DNA of 64,000 nt from Alphaproteobacteria bacterium (GCA_020632795.1 JACKEV010000008.1:620001-684000), one strand, 5' to 3'; shown: positions 1 to 8,632, numbered from the stretch's first letter. The notes: generated by a model from the letters alone, not told the origin. Translations and numbers: made by a program.

Positions 1-2
1 CG

Positions 3-338
3 GCTGAGCTGGAGCGCCTGCTCACCGCGCTGCACGCGCGGGGCTTCTCCGGCGACTTCAAGATCGACCTCCGCCCCAGGTACACGCGGTTCAACTACAA
101 TCAAGTCATCGTCCACACCTCCTCCGCCCGGATGGCGGTGTGCGCGGAGGCCGTCGCCGTCGAGGTGCTCGGTGAGCGCCTGGCCGCGACCGGGCGGGGG
201 CTGGACGTGGCTCTGGAGGGGCGGGTTCACGACTGGCATCGCTTCCTGCTGCGCTCGAAGTTGGAGGTCTTGTCGCAGGAGGCGCGGGGGTTTGTATCGG
301 GTCCCTACGAGATGGTGGAGGAGGTCTGTCCGCGGTGA
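3..338 (+). CDS. hypothetical protein, C-terminal fragment
   Basis: This is an open reading frame that enters from before the window and ends at TGA 336-338. It carries about 111 residues of an unrecognised protein. The fragment begins AELERLLTALHARGF and ends GPYEMVEEVCPR. It looks like soluble alpha/beta sequence with no membrane segment. Codon use is strongly GC3-rich, like real genes around it. The stop lies inside the start of an 84-base sequence that is repeated at 1065-1148. I do not recognise the family and cannot assign a function from the tail alone. Confidence 0.6.
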   Translation, partial: AELERLLTALHARGFSGDFKIDLRPRYTRFNYNQVIVHTSSARMAVCAEAVAVEVLGERLAATGRGLDVALEGRVHDWHRFLLRSKLEVLSQEARGFVSGPYEMVEEVCPR

Positions 339-418
339 GCGCGGCGAAGCCGCAGCGACGCCAGCTCGGATCGGGTATGCTGCGAGAGACCCGAGCGTGG
401 AGTGAGACGCATGCCAGG
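335..418 (+). repeat. direct repeat, copy 1 (84 bp)
   Basis: These 84 bases recur at 1065-1148 with a single clear mismatch in the body (GAGCGTGGAG here, GAGCGTAGAG there). The unit runs from the stop codon of the upstream gene to just past the start codon of the small lipoprotein gene. It therefore carries that gene's upstream region and probable ribosome binding site. Confidence 0.9.
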
Positions 419-734
419 TACACCTGACCTTCGTAGCCGTGAGCGATGTCAACCACACCGCGTCGAGTGGTCGACTTTTCTGTATGTGATTCTGATCGTT
501 GGAACTACTGGATGTTGTGGTTATGGTGAACCCAGGTACAGCTCGGTTCACTTGTCGGCTGACGAGTTGGAGATGCTTGACTATACGTTTGAAGTAGAGG
601 AGGGAAGCCCATCCAGTCAGGTCTGTCAAACGGTCTGCAGGGAACATGCGTTATTCGAGACCACGGACTGCGCCTTCTTTCTGACGGATGATGATGGGGC
701 CGACTTTGATTGTTATGTCGAGGAGATATGTTGA
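411..734 (+). CDS. small cysteine-rich lipoprotein, copy 1
   Basis: A 107-residue predicted lipoprotein. A basic leader is followed by a hydrophobic stretch (FLYVILIVGTTG) and a lipobox-like TTGC, so it is probably anchored to a membrane facing the periplasm or surface. The mature part is acidic with several Cys (QVCQTVCREH, TDCAFF, FDCYVEEIC). It is a paralogue of the gene at 1141. Both share the spacing of the C-x3-C pair and the final Cys. I chose ATG 411 because GGAG lies about 9 bases upstream; a GTG at 402 is also in frame. The base composition is noticeably less GC-rich than neighbours. Function is unknown. Confidence 0.65.
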   Translation: MPGTPDLRSRERCQPHRVEWSTFLYVILIVGTTGCCGYGEPRYSSVHLSADELEMLDYTFEVEEGSPSSQVCQTVCREHALFETTDCAFFLTDDDGADFDCYVEEIC

Positions 735-742
735 GCGGCACA

Positions 743-905
743 TACAGGGCTCCCGGCCTGCGTTGATTGGCCTCAGCTTGCTCTCCGACCCGCCAGCGGC
801 GCCCAACCTCCTCGGAGTATGCGGATACGCCGTCGTCGGTCGGGCGCCACTGACGGGCCGGAATTCGGCGCCGCCATCCAATCAACGCAGGCCGGGAGCC
901 CTGTA
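743..905. repeat. 28-bp perfect inverted repeat flanking 107 bp
   Basis: Bases 743-770 (starting TACAGGGCTCCCGGCC) are the exact reverse complement of 878-905. The 107 bases between them hold no gene I can support. This pair sits in the 397-base gap between the two duplicated lipoprotein genes. It could be a remnant of a small mobile element or of an inversion. No transposase is present. Confidence 0.85.
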
Positions 906-945
906 TCGGGCGCCAGATCCATGAACGAGATGATGACGCCGCGGG

Positions 946-1064
946 TCACCCCTGCGACACCTCCACCGACGCCGGCAGCATCTCCCCCACCGGCGTGTCC
1001 AGCGCAGCCGCCAGGCGCAGTAGCTGACCCGCCAGAGCATCTTCGTCGACGCCCAGCTGGTCCA
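946..1064 (-). pseudogene. 3' remnant of an unidentified gene
   Basis: On the minus strand this stretch encodes about 39 residues with good coding character (LDQLGVDEDALAGQLLRLAA ... ASVEVSQG) ending at a TGA at 946-948. It is cut at its upstream side exactly where the second copy of the 84-base direct repeat begins at 1065. This looks like the C-terminal end of a protein truncated by the duplication. No start codon or signal belongs to it. Confidence 0.45.
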
Positions 1065-1148
1065 GTGAGCGCGGCGAAGCCGCAGCGACGCCAGCTCGGA
1101 TCGGGTATGCTGCGAGAGACCCGAGCGTAGAGTGAGACGCATGCCAGG
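1065..1148 (+). repeat. direct repeat, copy 2 (84 bp)
   Basis: Second copy of the sequence at 335-418. It carries the upstream region and first codons of the second small lipoprotein gene, which suggests that the promoter and gene were duplicated together. Confidence 0.9.
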
Positions 1149-1434
1149 AACATCCAGGATGGCGACGGCCGCGTGGGGTCTGATGGCCGTCGCGCTGGCG
1201 GGGTGCTGCCAGTTTGGTGAGCGAAGAAACGAGACTGTGTATCTCACGGAGGAGGAGATAGATTTCTATGACTTCCGGGAAATCGTGTCGAATGTAGATG
1301 AGGGAGATCTCCCGAGCGATCTCTGCACCGAGATCTGCGATGACCACTTGCACGTAACGTCGCAAGGTTGTTTCTACGAGGATCCGGGTGATGGTGGCGC
1401 CGACGTCACCTGCTACTACGATCACTACTGCTGA
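1141..1434 (+). CDS. small cysteine-rich lipoprotein, copy 2
   Basis: A 97-residue predicted lipoprotein, paralogue of the gene at 411. The signal segment is WGLMAVALAGCC with lipobox LAGC. The mature region is short and acidic (VYLTEEEIDFYDF) with Cys in DLCTEICDDH, QGCFYED and TCYYDHYC. The first part (MPGT) lies in the repeated 84-base block. The later ATG at 1159, just before the hydrophobic stretch, is an equally good start. The divergence between the copies in the mature part, against near identity upstream, suggests an old duplication with a conserved control region. Function is unknown. Confidence 0.65.
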   Translation: MPGTSRMATAAWGLMAVALAGCCQFGERRNETVYLTEEEIDFYDFREIVSNVDEGDLPSDLCTEICDDHLHVTSQGCFYEDPGDGGADVTCYYDHYC

Positions 1435-1437
1435 CCC

Positions 1438-2349
1438 TCACCCCCACCCATACACCAGGTTCCGACTCCCCGTCCCCGCCAGCCACGCCCTCAGCCGCCC
1501 CCGGTCCCCCTTCGCCACCGCCCACTTCCGCATCCCGGCCAGGCCGAACGTCGCGCCCTGACCTGGCACAGTCACCCGCACGGCCAGAGGGTCGTCCACC
1601 CGCCCCCCGGAGAGGTCCCGGGACGCCCGCTCCAGCGCGGCTGTGAGCGCGGGCTGCTGCAAGCCCACGGCGTGGAGGGGCGCCGGCCCGCAGGGCGTCG
1701 TCCCCGGCAGCCAGCCCGGGCCGATGACCCCGCGCACGACCTCCTCCACCTCCAGACCGTGCTCGGTGAGCACGGCGAAGGCCAGGGCGGCGTCCTGGGT
1801 GGAGAGCACCTCCAGGTCCCGGGCGAAGGCCTCGCTGGCCTTCAGCTCCAGCTCGCCCCGGGAGACGTGCCGGCCCGGCGTGCCCGACAGGATGAGGCTG
1901 TAGCGGGCCAGGGTGGCGGTGGCGAGGTCCAGGCGGTCGATGAGGACCCGCCACGACGCCCGCTCGCCGTCGAGGTGGCGCAGCGCGACCTCCATGTGGC
2001 GGGTGGGCAGGGGGTCGATGTCCATCACCCGCTCCAGGCGGTCGCGCTCGGCGCGGATCCGGGCGGCCTCGGCGGGGGGCAGGGCCACCAGGTCGATGGC
2101 CATCAGCTCGGCGAGGTGCTCGGCGGCCAGCTCGTGGGCGGTGCGCACCCGCAGCCACTCCCGGGGGGCCGGCAGGCCGCTGGTGCGGTCGACCTTGAGG
2201 CCGACGTCCGCCATCGCGCGCAGGTGGGCGGCGACCTGCCGCCACGGGGGGAACTGCTTGTTCAGGCGAAGCGCCTGCAAGGCCTCGACCCAGGCGTCCA
2301 CCGCCGCCCCGGCGGCCGAGGGGTCCAGGGCGACCGGGGCGTCAGACAT
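1438..2349 (-). CDS. hypothetical protein
   Basis: A 303-residue, mainly helical soluble protein of unknown function, starting MSDAPVALDPSAAG. Its ATG at 2349 overlaps the stop of the upstream gene by 8 bases, so the two are translationally linked. Alpha-helical stretches rich in Ala, Leu, Glu and Arg run through the N-terminal two thirds, such as HELAAEHLAELMAIDL. The C-terminal part is more mixed and ends NLVYGWG. No catalytic motif, signal peptide or membrane segment is visible. The link to the coiled-coil protein before it suggests a shared complex, which is inference. Confidence 0.7.
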   Translation of the reverse strand: MSDAPVALDPSAAGAAVDAWVEALQALRLNKQFPPWRQVAAHLRAMADVGLKVDRTSGLPAPREWLRVRTAHELAAEHLAELMAIDLVALPPAEAARIRAERDRLERVMDIDPLPTRHMEVALRHLDGERASWRVLIDRLDLATATLARYSLILSGTPGRHVSRGELELKASEAFARDLEVLSTQDAALAFAVLTEHGLEVEEVVRGVIGPGWLPGTTPCGPAPLHAVGLQQPALTAALERASRDLSGGRVDDPLAVRVTVPGQGATFGLAGMRKWAVAKGDRGRLRAWLAGTGSRNLVYGWG

Positions 2350-3349
2350 CCTCGTCTCCGGTGAGCTGCGCCAGGCGACGCTTGCGGGCGGCTTCATCCC
2401 GGGTGTAGCGGACCAGGTCGTCCACCGCGTCCTGGCGCAGGGCGGCGCGCACCTCGCGCTGGGCGTTCAGGGCGGTGGGGGTGTTCGGGGAGAGCAGGTC
2501 GACCTCGTCGGCCAGGCGGTCCAGGGTCTCCGTGAGCAGCACCGCGCCCTCGGTCGCGCAGCGGTTGACCCGGGCCACCGAGGCGCGCACGTCGTCGATG
2601 TCCTCGCCCACCGCGCGGGCGAGGTCCCGGGCCTGGGCCTCGGCGGCCATCTCCCCCAGCTTGCGGTCCAGCGCATCGAGCACCCCGGCGCTGGCCTCGC
2701 GCAGCTCCCCCAGGTGCGCGGCGACCGACTCCACCAGGCGCAGGAACTCGTGCTGAAGCCCGAGCACCGCCCGCAACCGGACCCGCTGCACCGTCAACGC
2801 CCGCAGCTCGGCCTCCCGGAGGGAGACGCGCGCAAGGAGGTCGGCGTCATCGGCATCACGGACGAGCTGCGTGCGGCAGGCGGCGAGGTCGTCCGCGGCC
2901 AGCTCGGCGTCGTGGGCGGCGTGGCCCAGCCGGGTGGTCAGGGCATCCAGCTCGCCCTGGAGGGCGGCGCGGTCGGCGCTGATGCGCACGAGGTGGTGGT
3001 CCAGGCGCAGGAGCTGGCGCTGGGTCTGCTCCAGCTTGCGCTCCAGGGTGGTGGCGCTGGCCGCCGCGGGCTCGGCCTGGGCGAAGACCGGGATGCGCCC
3101 CAGCAGCCGCCGCAGGTGCGGCCCGACCTCGCCGGGGCCCAGCGCCGCGCTGACGAGGTCCCACACGCTGGAGGTCTCGGCCAGGCCCTCGTTCATCTCC
3201 TCGCCGAGCTGGCTGTGCTCCCGATGCAGCGCGTCGAGGGTCCCGATGCGCGACCGGTGCCGCGCCTGGGCGTCCGCGATGAGGGCGTCGAGGACCTCGC
3301 CGGGCAGCGGGCCCTCGGTGTAGACAGGCGGCGGGGGGAGCTTGGCCAC
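2342..3349 (-). CDS. coiled-coil protein of unknown function
   Basis: A 335-residue protein with a GTG start at 3349. Most of its length (about residues 90-320) is heptad-like helix rich in Leu, Ala, Arg, Glu and Asp, for example LERKLEQTQRQLLRLDHHLV, which points to a long coiled coil. There is no signal peptide or membrane segment. It precedes the helical protein at 1438-2349 with an 8-base overlap and follows the EF-hand membrane protein on the same strand after about 90 bases. The three may form one operon. No function can be assigned. Confidence 0.7.
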   Translation of the reverse strand: MAKLPPPPVYTEGPLPGEVLDALIADAQARHRSRIGTLDALHREHSQLGEEMNEGLAETSSVWDLVSAALGPGEVGPHLRRLLGRIPVFAQAEPAAASATTLERKLEQTQRQLLRLDHHLVRISADRAALQGELDALTTRLGHAAHDAELAADDLAACRTQLVRDADDADLLARVSLREAELRALTVQRVRLRAVLGLQHEFLRLVESVAAHLGELREASAGVLDALDRKLGEMAAEAQARDLARAVGEDIDDVRASVARVNRCATEGAVLLTETLDRLADEVDLLSPNTPTALNAQREVRAALRQDAVDDLVRYTRDEAARKRRLAQLTGDEDV

Positions 3350-3436
3350 CGGGTATACGTACCCCGTTCAGCGGGGGCTGGCCGGTGGGGAGGTGGGCGG
3401 CGGACGACCCCGGTTTCGACCCCCCCCGCGCCCCCA

Positions 3437-5512
3437 TCACCCCTGCAGCGTCCACCACAGCGCCGCCCCGCAGGCCAGCACCAGCGCCAGCAGGAGCCAC
3501 CCGTACCGCCGCGTGACCGGCACGCCCTCGGCGCCCTGGGGGTACGGCGGGCGCAGGGTGAAGGTCGCGGCCTGGGCGCGGGTCAGGTACATGCGGCCGT
3601 TGGTGCCCCAGCCGGCGCCCTCGAGGTAGGCGCTCAGGTCGCGGCGGCGGAGCTTGAAGAAGGCCAGCAGCAGGCTGGGGCCCAGCACCGCCCCGATCAC
3701 GGTGGCGAGCCCCATCAGCAGCGTGGTGCCCGCCACGCCCTCCAGGGTGCTGGTGACGAAGGCCGCCGCCGAGGACAGCGCCGCCACCGCGATGCTGCCG
3801 GTGGCCATGTTGGTGCCCATGGTGGTCGGCGCCTTGTCGGCGGACGCAGGGGGCTGCTGGACGGCCGTGTCCACCAGCTTGCCGCCCTCCTCCTCCAGGG
3901 CCTTGCGGCGGTCCTGCTTGAGGTTGTCCAGCCGCCCGGCGATGGCCTCGCCCAGCCGGCGGAAGGGGGCGAACACCGCCTCGGCGAGGCTGATGGGGTT
4001 GTCGACGAGGTGCACGATCTTCGCGTGATGCTCCACCCCGTCGCGGTCGTGCAGCACGCCCCACTTGCCCGTGATGAGGTTGCCCCGCCCCCCCGAGGTC
4101 ACCGGGACGGCGATCTCATACAGAACCGTGCCTTCGATGTCGTGGACCTCAGCATAGAACACGAACAGGTTGGAGGACTCCGCGAAGCGGACGTGACGGG
4201 CCCGGTTGCGCACCCGGATGGTGAGGGTGAAGTGGCGACCGTCCATGACGACCGTGCCCTGCTCGAACAGCGCGCGGCTGGTGGGGTCGTACAGATCCGG
4301 GAAGCTCACGAAGCTGTTGGCGAAGGGGAACAGCCAGCCCTGGTTGAGCAGCAGGGTCTCCAGATCCTGGAGGTTCTCCATCACCACCGCGCGGTCGTGG
4401 CTCTCGGCGAGCAGCGCGCGCACGGCCTCGGTGAGGGTGGGATCGGCCTGGAGCCGACGCAGCCGCTCCACGGGCAGCCCGTCCACGGCCACCTGGGGGC
4501 GGGCGGCCCTCCAGGCCCGGTGCGGCTCGAGGCGGCCCACCAGCGCCCGCCAGCTCGCCGCGTCCAGGGGCTCGGGCAGGTCGGGGACCGCCTCACGCAG
4601 CGCAGCGAAAGCCTCGGCGTAGTGGGCGTTCAGCACGCCGTCCGCCGGCAGCACCCCGTCGAGGCGCGGCGGGGCCAGCGGGGCCCGGGCCAGCCAGGCG
4701 TCCACGTCGCCCGGCGCGGTGGGCAGCACGTCCTCGGGGGCCTTGAGGGGAGACCACCGCCGGTCGTCCAGCGCGTTGTCCAGGCGCAGGGCCTCGCACA
4801 GCAGGAAGTACTGGTCGAGCTTCTCGCGCAGGGCCTCGACCCGGGCGTGCACGGTCGGGGTGTCCGAACCGTAGGGCATCACCGCCGGATCGCCCGCCTC
4901 GGGGTCGCCCCGGTCGTGCCACTCGAGCCAGGCCCGGCCCTGGGCCAGGAAGGCGTCGAGCCCGGCCTCGCTCAGCGCCTCGCCCCCGGCGGGGTGGGGT
5001 TCACCGCCTACGGTGGCCAGGACGTCGTCGATGAGCTGGCGCACCGCGTCGGAGGGGGCCGCCGCCGGCAGCACCCGCCCGGCCTCGCTCAGGCCGCGCT
5101 CGTGCTCGACCTGCTCGACCTGACGGATCTGCGCCAGGGTGATCCGGGTGGCGTCCGCCGCGTCGGTGCGCTCCAGCACCTTGCCCGCCGCGCGCCGCAG
5201 CCGCTGGCCGTCCGCGGTGTCGCTGAGCGCGGCCAGGGCCAGGGTGTCGTTGCCCTCGCGCAGGCCGGTGGGGTCGGCCAGCAGGCCCCGGGTCCAGGCG
5301 ATGGCGCGCTTGAGGTCCTCCGCGGAGATGCGGCCGTCGGCGTCGGCGTCCAGGCGGGCCAGGAAGTCGGGGTCGGCGTTGAAGGTCGACACCAGCGCGC
5401 TGGTGGCCATCCAGTGGGCCTCGTCCAGCTCGGGCAGGGCGAACAGGTCGTCCACGGTCTCGATGCGGAGCTGGACGCTGCGGCCGACGGTGATGAAACG
5501 ATGCGCGCTCAC
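3437..5512 (-). CDS. EF-hand domain membrane protein
   Basis: A 691-residue protein (GTG start at 5512; another GTG at 5548 is possible). Near the N-terminus it has a canonical EF-hand calcium loop, DADADGRISAEDL. A long mostly helical middle region follows. A beta-rich segment around two thirds of the way contains HFTLTIRVRNRARHVRF. The last 150 residues hold three or four hydrophobic helices: GSIAVAALSSAAAFVTS, TTLLMGLATVIGAVLGPSLL and, at the very end, YGWLLLALVLACGAALWW. It is probably an inner-membrane protein with a large cytoplasmic calcium-sensing part. I know no characterised homologue. The divergent phospholipase-like gene starts 90 bases away. Confidence 0.75.
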   Translation of the reverse strand: MSAHRFITVGRSVQLRIETVDDLFALPELDEAHWMATSALVSTFNADPDFLARLDADADGRISAEDLKRAIAWTRGLLADPTGLREGNDTLALAALSDTADGQRLRRAAGKVLERTDAADATRITLAQIRQVEQVEHERGLSEAGRVLPAAAPSDAVRQLIDDVLATVGGEPHPAGGEALSEAGLDAFLAQGRAWLEWHDRGDPEAGDPAVMPYGSDTPTVHARVEALREKLDQYFLLCEALRLDNALDDRRWSPLKAPEDVLPTAPGDVDAWLARAPLAPPRLDGVLPADGVLNAHYAEAFAALREAVPDLPEPLDAASWRALVGRLEPHRAWRAARPQVAVDGLPVERLRRLQADPTLTEAVRALLAESHDRAVVMENLQDLETLLLNQGWLFPFANSFVSFPDLYDPTSRALFEQGTVVMDGRHFTLTIRVRNRARHVRFAESSNLFVFYAEVHDIEGTVLYEIAVPVTSGGRGNLITGKWGVLHDRDGVEHHAKIVHLVDNPISLAEAVFAPFRRLGEAIAGRLDNLKQDRRKALEEEGGKLVDTAVQQPPASADKAPTTMGTNMATGSIAVAALSSAAAFVTSTLEGVAGTTLLMGLATVIGAVLGPSLLLAFFKLRRRDLSAYLEGAGWGTNGRMYLTRAQAATFTLRPPYPQGAEGVPVTRRYGWLLLALVLACGAALWWTLQG

Positions 5513-5602
5513 AGCGATCCGCGTAATCGGGCGCCGCGCCCTCTGCACCCCGATGGCGGCGGACGGCGGGTGGGGCTACGCTGGACGCTCGTGGAGGCCC
5601 CC

Positions 5603-6829
5603 ATGACCCTGCTGCTGGCCCTCGCCCCCGTCGCCCTCGCCAACGGGCAGACCACCCACGCCTGGATCACCGCGCACGCCCTGGCCCACCTGCCCGAGGG
5701 CGAGCTGCGCGACCTGCTGACCGACGAGGCCCTCCAGCCGATGCTGTACAACGGGGCGATGTTCCCCGACGGCGGCTACGCGGTGGACGACGACTACGGC
5801 GAGCTCGCCCACTGGGAGCCCTTCCAGACCGCCTACCGGGACTGGATCCTGGAGCACCACCCCCCGCCGTTCACCGACACCGGCGCCCAGCACGTCGCCT
5901 TCCTGATGGGCCTGGCCAGCCACGGCATGGCCGATCAGACCTTCGACGCCATGTTCATGCAGCTCTCCCGTCAGTATGACGCCGAGGCGGGCTGGGCCGA
6001 GGGCGACAGCCTGGACGAGGCCTCCGACGTGGTCTACGCCAGCATCCTGGGCCCCTGGGAGCCCCCCGAGCCCTGGTTCCCGGGGGAGCTGTTCGTGCAG
6101 CTCTACGCCGACGACTTCGGGCACAGCGTCACGGTCGGGCAGATGGAGGACGGTCAGGATCTGCTCGGCGCGGCCATCGCCTTCGTGGGCCTGGCCTCGG
6201 AGTACCCGGCGTCCGTCGACCGCTACACCGCCCAGTTCCCCTGGGCCGCCGAGCACATCGCCGACGGGGACATGCCCGGCAGCCCGCCCTGCGAGGGCGC
6301 GATCGTCGCGCGGTACTGGCAGCAGCTCTGGGACACCCTGAACGGGACGGCCACCCTGGACCCGCCGCTGATGGCGACCGTGCCTGAAGACGGCGGCATG
6401 GGCCACGAGCAGCGCTTCGACACCGGGGAGTCCCGCGTCCACCTCGTCTTCAAGCGCGGCCTCTCCCGAGACACCGTCAACACCGACACCATCACGGTCG
6501 CCGCCGCGGACGGCACCCCCCACCCGGTGGAGGTGGAGCTGTTCTACGGCCAGGACTCCCACGTCGTGAACCTCCACCCCCTGGAGGACTGGGCGCCGGA
6601 CACCGACTACGTCGTGACCGTGCACCCGGGCATCGTGAGCTTCGACGGCCTGAGCCTCGGCACACAGACGATGACCTTCTCCACCACGCCCCCGCCGGAC
6701 CCGCCCGACGACACCCCCCCGGACGACGAGCCCGGCGGCCGGTGCAGCGCGGCCCCGGGGGCGGGCTGGTGGGCGCTGCTGGGGGTGCTGGGGCTGGCGC
6801 GGCGGCGGAGGGTTGTGGCGGGTCGTTGA
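5603..6829 (+). CDS. secreted zinc-dependent phospholipase C-like protein with MYXO-CTERM-like tail
   Basis: A 408-residue exported protein. The signal peptide is short (TLLLALAPVALA), so the mature N-terminus would be NGQTTHAWITAHAL. The early His residues and the later ASHGMADQTFDAMF segment match the metal-binding pattern of zinc-dependent phospholipase C/S1-P1-type proteins. The middle carries an Ig-like Big_5-type domain (FKRGLSRDTVNTDTITV ... PDTDYVVTVHPG). A Pro/Asp linker precedes the tail GWWALLGVLGLARRRR, a MYXO-CTERM-like sorting signal with a Cys shortly before it. It probably acts at the cell surface. The enzyme activity is inferred from family resemblance only. Confidence 0.75.
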   Translation: MTLLLALAPVALANGQTTHAWITAHALAHLPEGELRDLLTDEALQPMLYNGAMFPDGGYAVDDDYGELAHWEPFQTAYRDWILEHHPPPFTDTGAQHVAFLMGLASHGMADQTFDAMFMQLSRQYDAEAGWAEGDSLDEASDVVYASILGPWEPPEPWFPGELFVQLYADDFGHSVTVGQMEDGQDLLGAAIAFVGLASEYPASVDRYTAQFPWAAEHIADGDMPGSPPCEGAIVARYWQQLWDTLNGTATLDPPLMATVPEDGGMGHEQRFDTGESRVHLVFKRGLSRDTVNTDTITVAAADGTPHPVEVELFYGQDSHVVNLHPLEDWAPDTDYVVTVHPGIVSFDGLSLGTQTMTFSTTPPPDPPDDTPPDDEPGGRCSAAPGAGWWALLGVLGLARRRRVVAGR

Positions 6830-6833
6830 AGGG

Positions 6834-7358
6834 GTCGTCCATCGCGGCTCACGACCAGTCACATCTCGAGGGCCATCCCGCTGGCCAAGGGCCAAGACTC
6901 TGCCAGCGGCTCCGTCCTGCCGACTTTGGGGGAGCCCGTCTTCCAGACCGGGTCCGGGCTCCTGAGATCAGGGAGTAGGGCCCCGCTCCACGGCGGGTCC
7001 AGGCCCGGGAGTGCCTCGGAGAGGGCGGTGGCAATAGAACCCATTCTGACGCGTGGCCGCGCCGATCCGGATTGGGCACATGTAATCGTCAACATTGGGA
7101 GAACTATAAACTGGTCATTCAACCAATTTAATCGATTTCAAGTTTTACTGCGTTTTTTGACCGGCCACGGGACGACGTCGAGTCCATCATCTCCGGCCCC
7201 TCCGAGGCACTCCCGGGCCGAGGATGGCCCTACTCCCCGTTCTCGGTCGGCCTGGATGGCCGACCTTGATCCGCCGAGTTGCCTGCGTGTGAACCAGCAC
7301 TTTACGTCACCTCTCCATTCTACAGAGATGTGACTGGTTGTGAGCCATCGCGGACGAC
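6834..7358. repeat. large imperfect inverted repeat between convergent genes
   Basis: The sequence from 6834 (GTCGTCC, then GGCTCACGACCAGTCACATC at 6847-6866) matches in reverse complement the region ending at 7358. A further well matched pair is 6972-7021 against 7200-7238 (GGGAGTAGGGCC and CCCGGGAGTGCCTCGGAG). The centre, about 7080-7150, is much richer in A and T than the genome. Weaker similarity continues outward into the 3' ends of both flanking genes. It may be a MITE-like element or an inverted duplication of a gene end. The whole gap 6830-7137 falls in it and holds no supported gene. Confidence 0.7.
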
Positions 7359-8535
7359 ACTCCATCGCCTCAGCACCACCAGAACAACCCACCATCGACC
7401 TTCGCCGCCGCGCGAAGAGCACCCCGAACAGCGCGAGCAGGGCCTCCGGCGCGCCGTGACCGCTGGAGGACGCGCAGCCGCTGCTGCAGTCGATCCCCCC
7501 GAAGTCGATGTCGATGTCGATGTCGCAGGCGAAGGGCTCGACGGCCTCGTCGAGGTCCAGGCCGCAGGCGGGCAGCTCTGCGCCCGGCTCGGGGTTGCTG
7601 ACCTGCACCAGGGTGCCGCCGTGGGTGAAGGTGCTGACGCAGGCCGAGTCGGCGTCGGCGCATTCGTAGCACTCGATCCCGAAGCCGGCCACGAGGCCGC
7701 AGAGGCCGCCGGGCTCCGGCGGGTCGCCCTCGGCGCCGTCCGCCTCCCAGTCCGCCAGGACGGCCGCATCGTAGGCGTCCTGGACGTATTGGAGGTCGAT
7801 CTCGCCGGAGACCGACACGCCCGCCGCCCGGGTGCCGTCCCCTGAGAAGCCCAGGCGCAAGCCCAGGTTGCGCATCTCGGTGGGGCCGGGATCGGTCTCG
7901 GCCTCGATCTCGTCCACGGCCCAGTTCAGCTCGCCGGTGTCGCTCAGCGTGCCGGTGGCGACCAGGACCTCGCAGGTGTTGTCGTCGATGGTCGTGGTGA
8001 TGCGGAAGCGGGCCTCGCCGTCGCCCACCTCCAGGATCTCCAGGTGGAGCACGCCCGCGAACTGCCAGAGCAGGGACTCGATGCCCGCCGCGCCCCAGGG
8101 TTCGGCGTCCAGGCGGTAGCGCTGGCCCTCGATGAACGCCGGGTCGAAGGACGGGTTGCGGCCGTAGGGCTCGACGGTGAACGGGAACGACACGCGGTCC
8201 GGGAAGTCGGCGCTGCCCTCGATGGTGTAGTCGCCCACCTCGAAGGCGGGCTGGTGGCGCCAGGCGTAGACCTCGTCCCGCCAGCGCAGGGGCTCCACCG
8301 CGACCGCCGCGCCGTCGGCGTCGAGCACCTGGGGTTCGGCCGCGCAGGTGTGGGACACCCGGTCGCCGTTGAGGCGGACGACGTCCTCGCAGAGCCGGAT
8401 CGGGTCCCAGGGGGCGACGGGGGCCTGCTCCACCTCGAACTCGGCGTCGAGGCCGCTGTCCACCGGGATCTCATCCTTGGGCGGGCAGCCGCACAGCAAG
8501 AGGGTCGGTGTGCTCCACAGGATCGCTCGTCTCAT
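7138..8535 (-). CDS. lipoprotein with MYXO-CTERM-like segment and a C-terminal read-through extension
   Basis: A 465-residue predicted lipoprotein, starting MRRAILWSTPTLLLCGC with lipobox LLCGC. It is a paralogue of the gene at 8633-9682: both have the sequence order WDPIRLC/FDPVQVC, a Tyr-Ala-Trp segment, an FEVT/ILEVGDGEARFR segment, a CEVL(V/T)ATG segment and a DPGPT/QPGPT segment. The natural end should be the tail EALLALFGVLFARRRR, where the paralogue stops. Here the frame runs on for 86 residues of low coding quality through the inverted-repeat region. This suggests that the original stop was lost by insertion or rearrangement. Function is unknown; it is probably periplasmic or surface exposed. 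Confidence 0.7.
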   Translation of the reverse strand: MRRAILWSTPTLLLCGCPPKDEIPVDSGLDAEFEVEQAPVAPWDPIRLCEDVVRLNGDRVSHTCAAEPQVLDADGAAVAVEPLRWRDEVYAWRHQPAFEVGDYTIEGSADFPDRVSFPFTVEPYGRNPSFDPAFIEGQRYRLDAEPWGAAGIESLLWQFAGVLHLEILEVGDGEARFRITTTIDDNTCEVLVATGTLSDTGELNWAVDEIEAETDPGPTEMRNLGLRLGFSGDGTRAAGVSVSGEIDLQYVQDAYDAAVLADWEADGAEGDPPEPGGLCGLVAGFGIECYECADADSACVSTFTHGGTLVQVSNPEPGAELPACGLDLDEAVEPFACDIDIDIDFGGIDCSSGCASSSGHGAPEALLALFGVLFARRRRSMVGCSGGAEAMECRPRWLTTSHISVEWRGDVKCWFTRRQLGGSRSAIQADRERGVGPSSARECLGGAGDDGLDVVPWPVKKRSKT

Positions 8536-8632
8536 CGTTTCCTCCATGTACACAGAGGTATCTCGGAGGGACGCGGGTCCACCGCAGGCCGGGGGCGATG
8601 AACGTGCTCAGCGTGAGTACGGATGCGCGCGA

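Noticed and set aside
1913..5602. Very long plus-strand open frame preceding the phospholipase-like gene
   Set aside because: It runs antisense to three good minus-strand genes. Its composition is the Arg/Gly/Gln-rich shadow typical of high-GC DNA, and the real gene starts at 5603 with a signal peptide.
7138..7396. A separate small gene in the 86-residue extension of the minus-strand lipoprotein
   Set aside because: It has no start or ribosome binding site of its own, and its composition is unlike the genes nearby.
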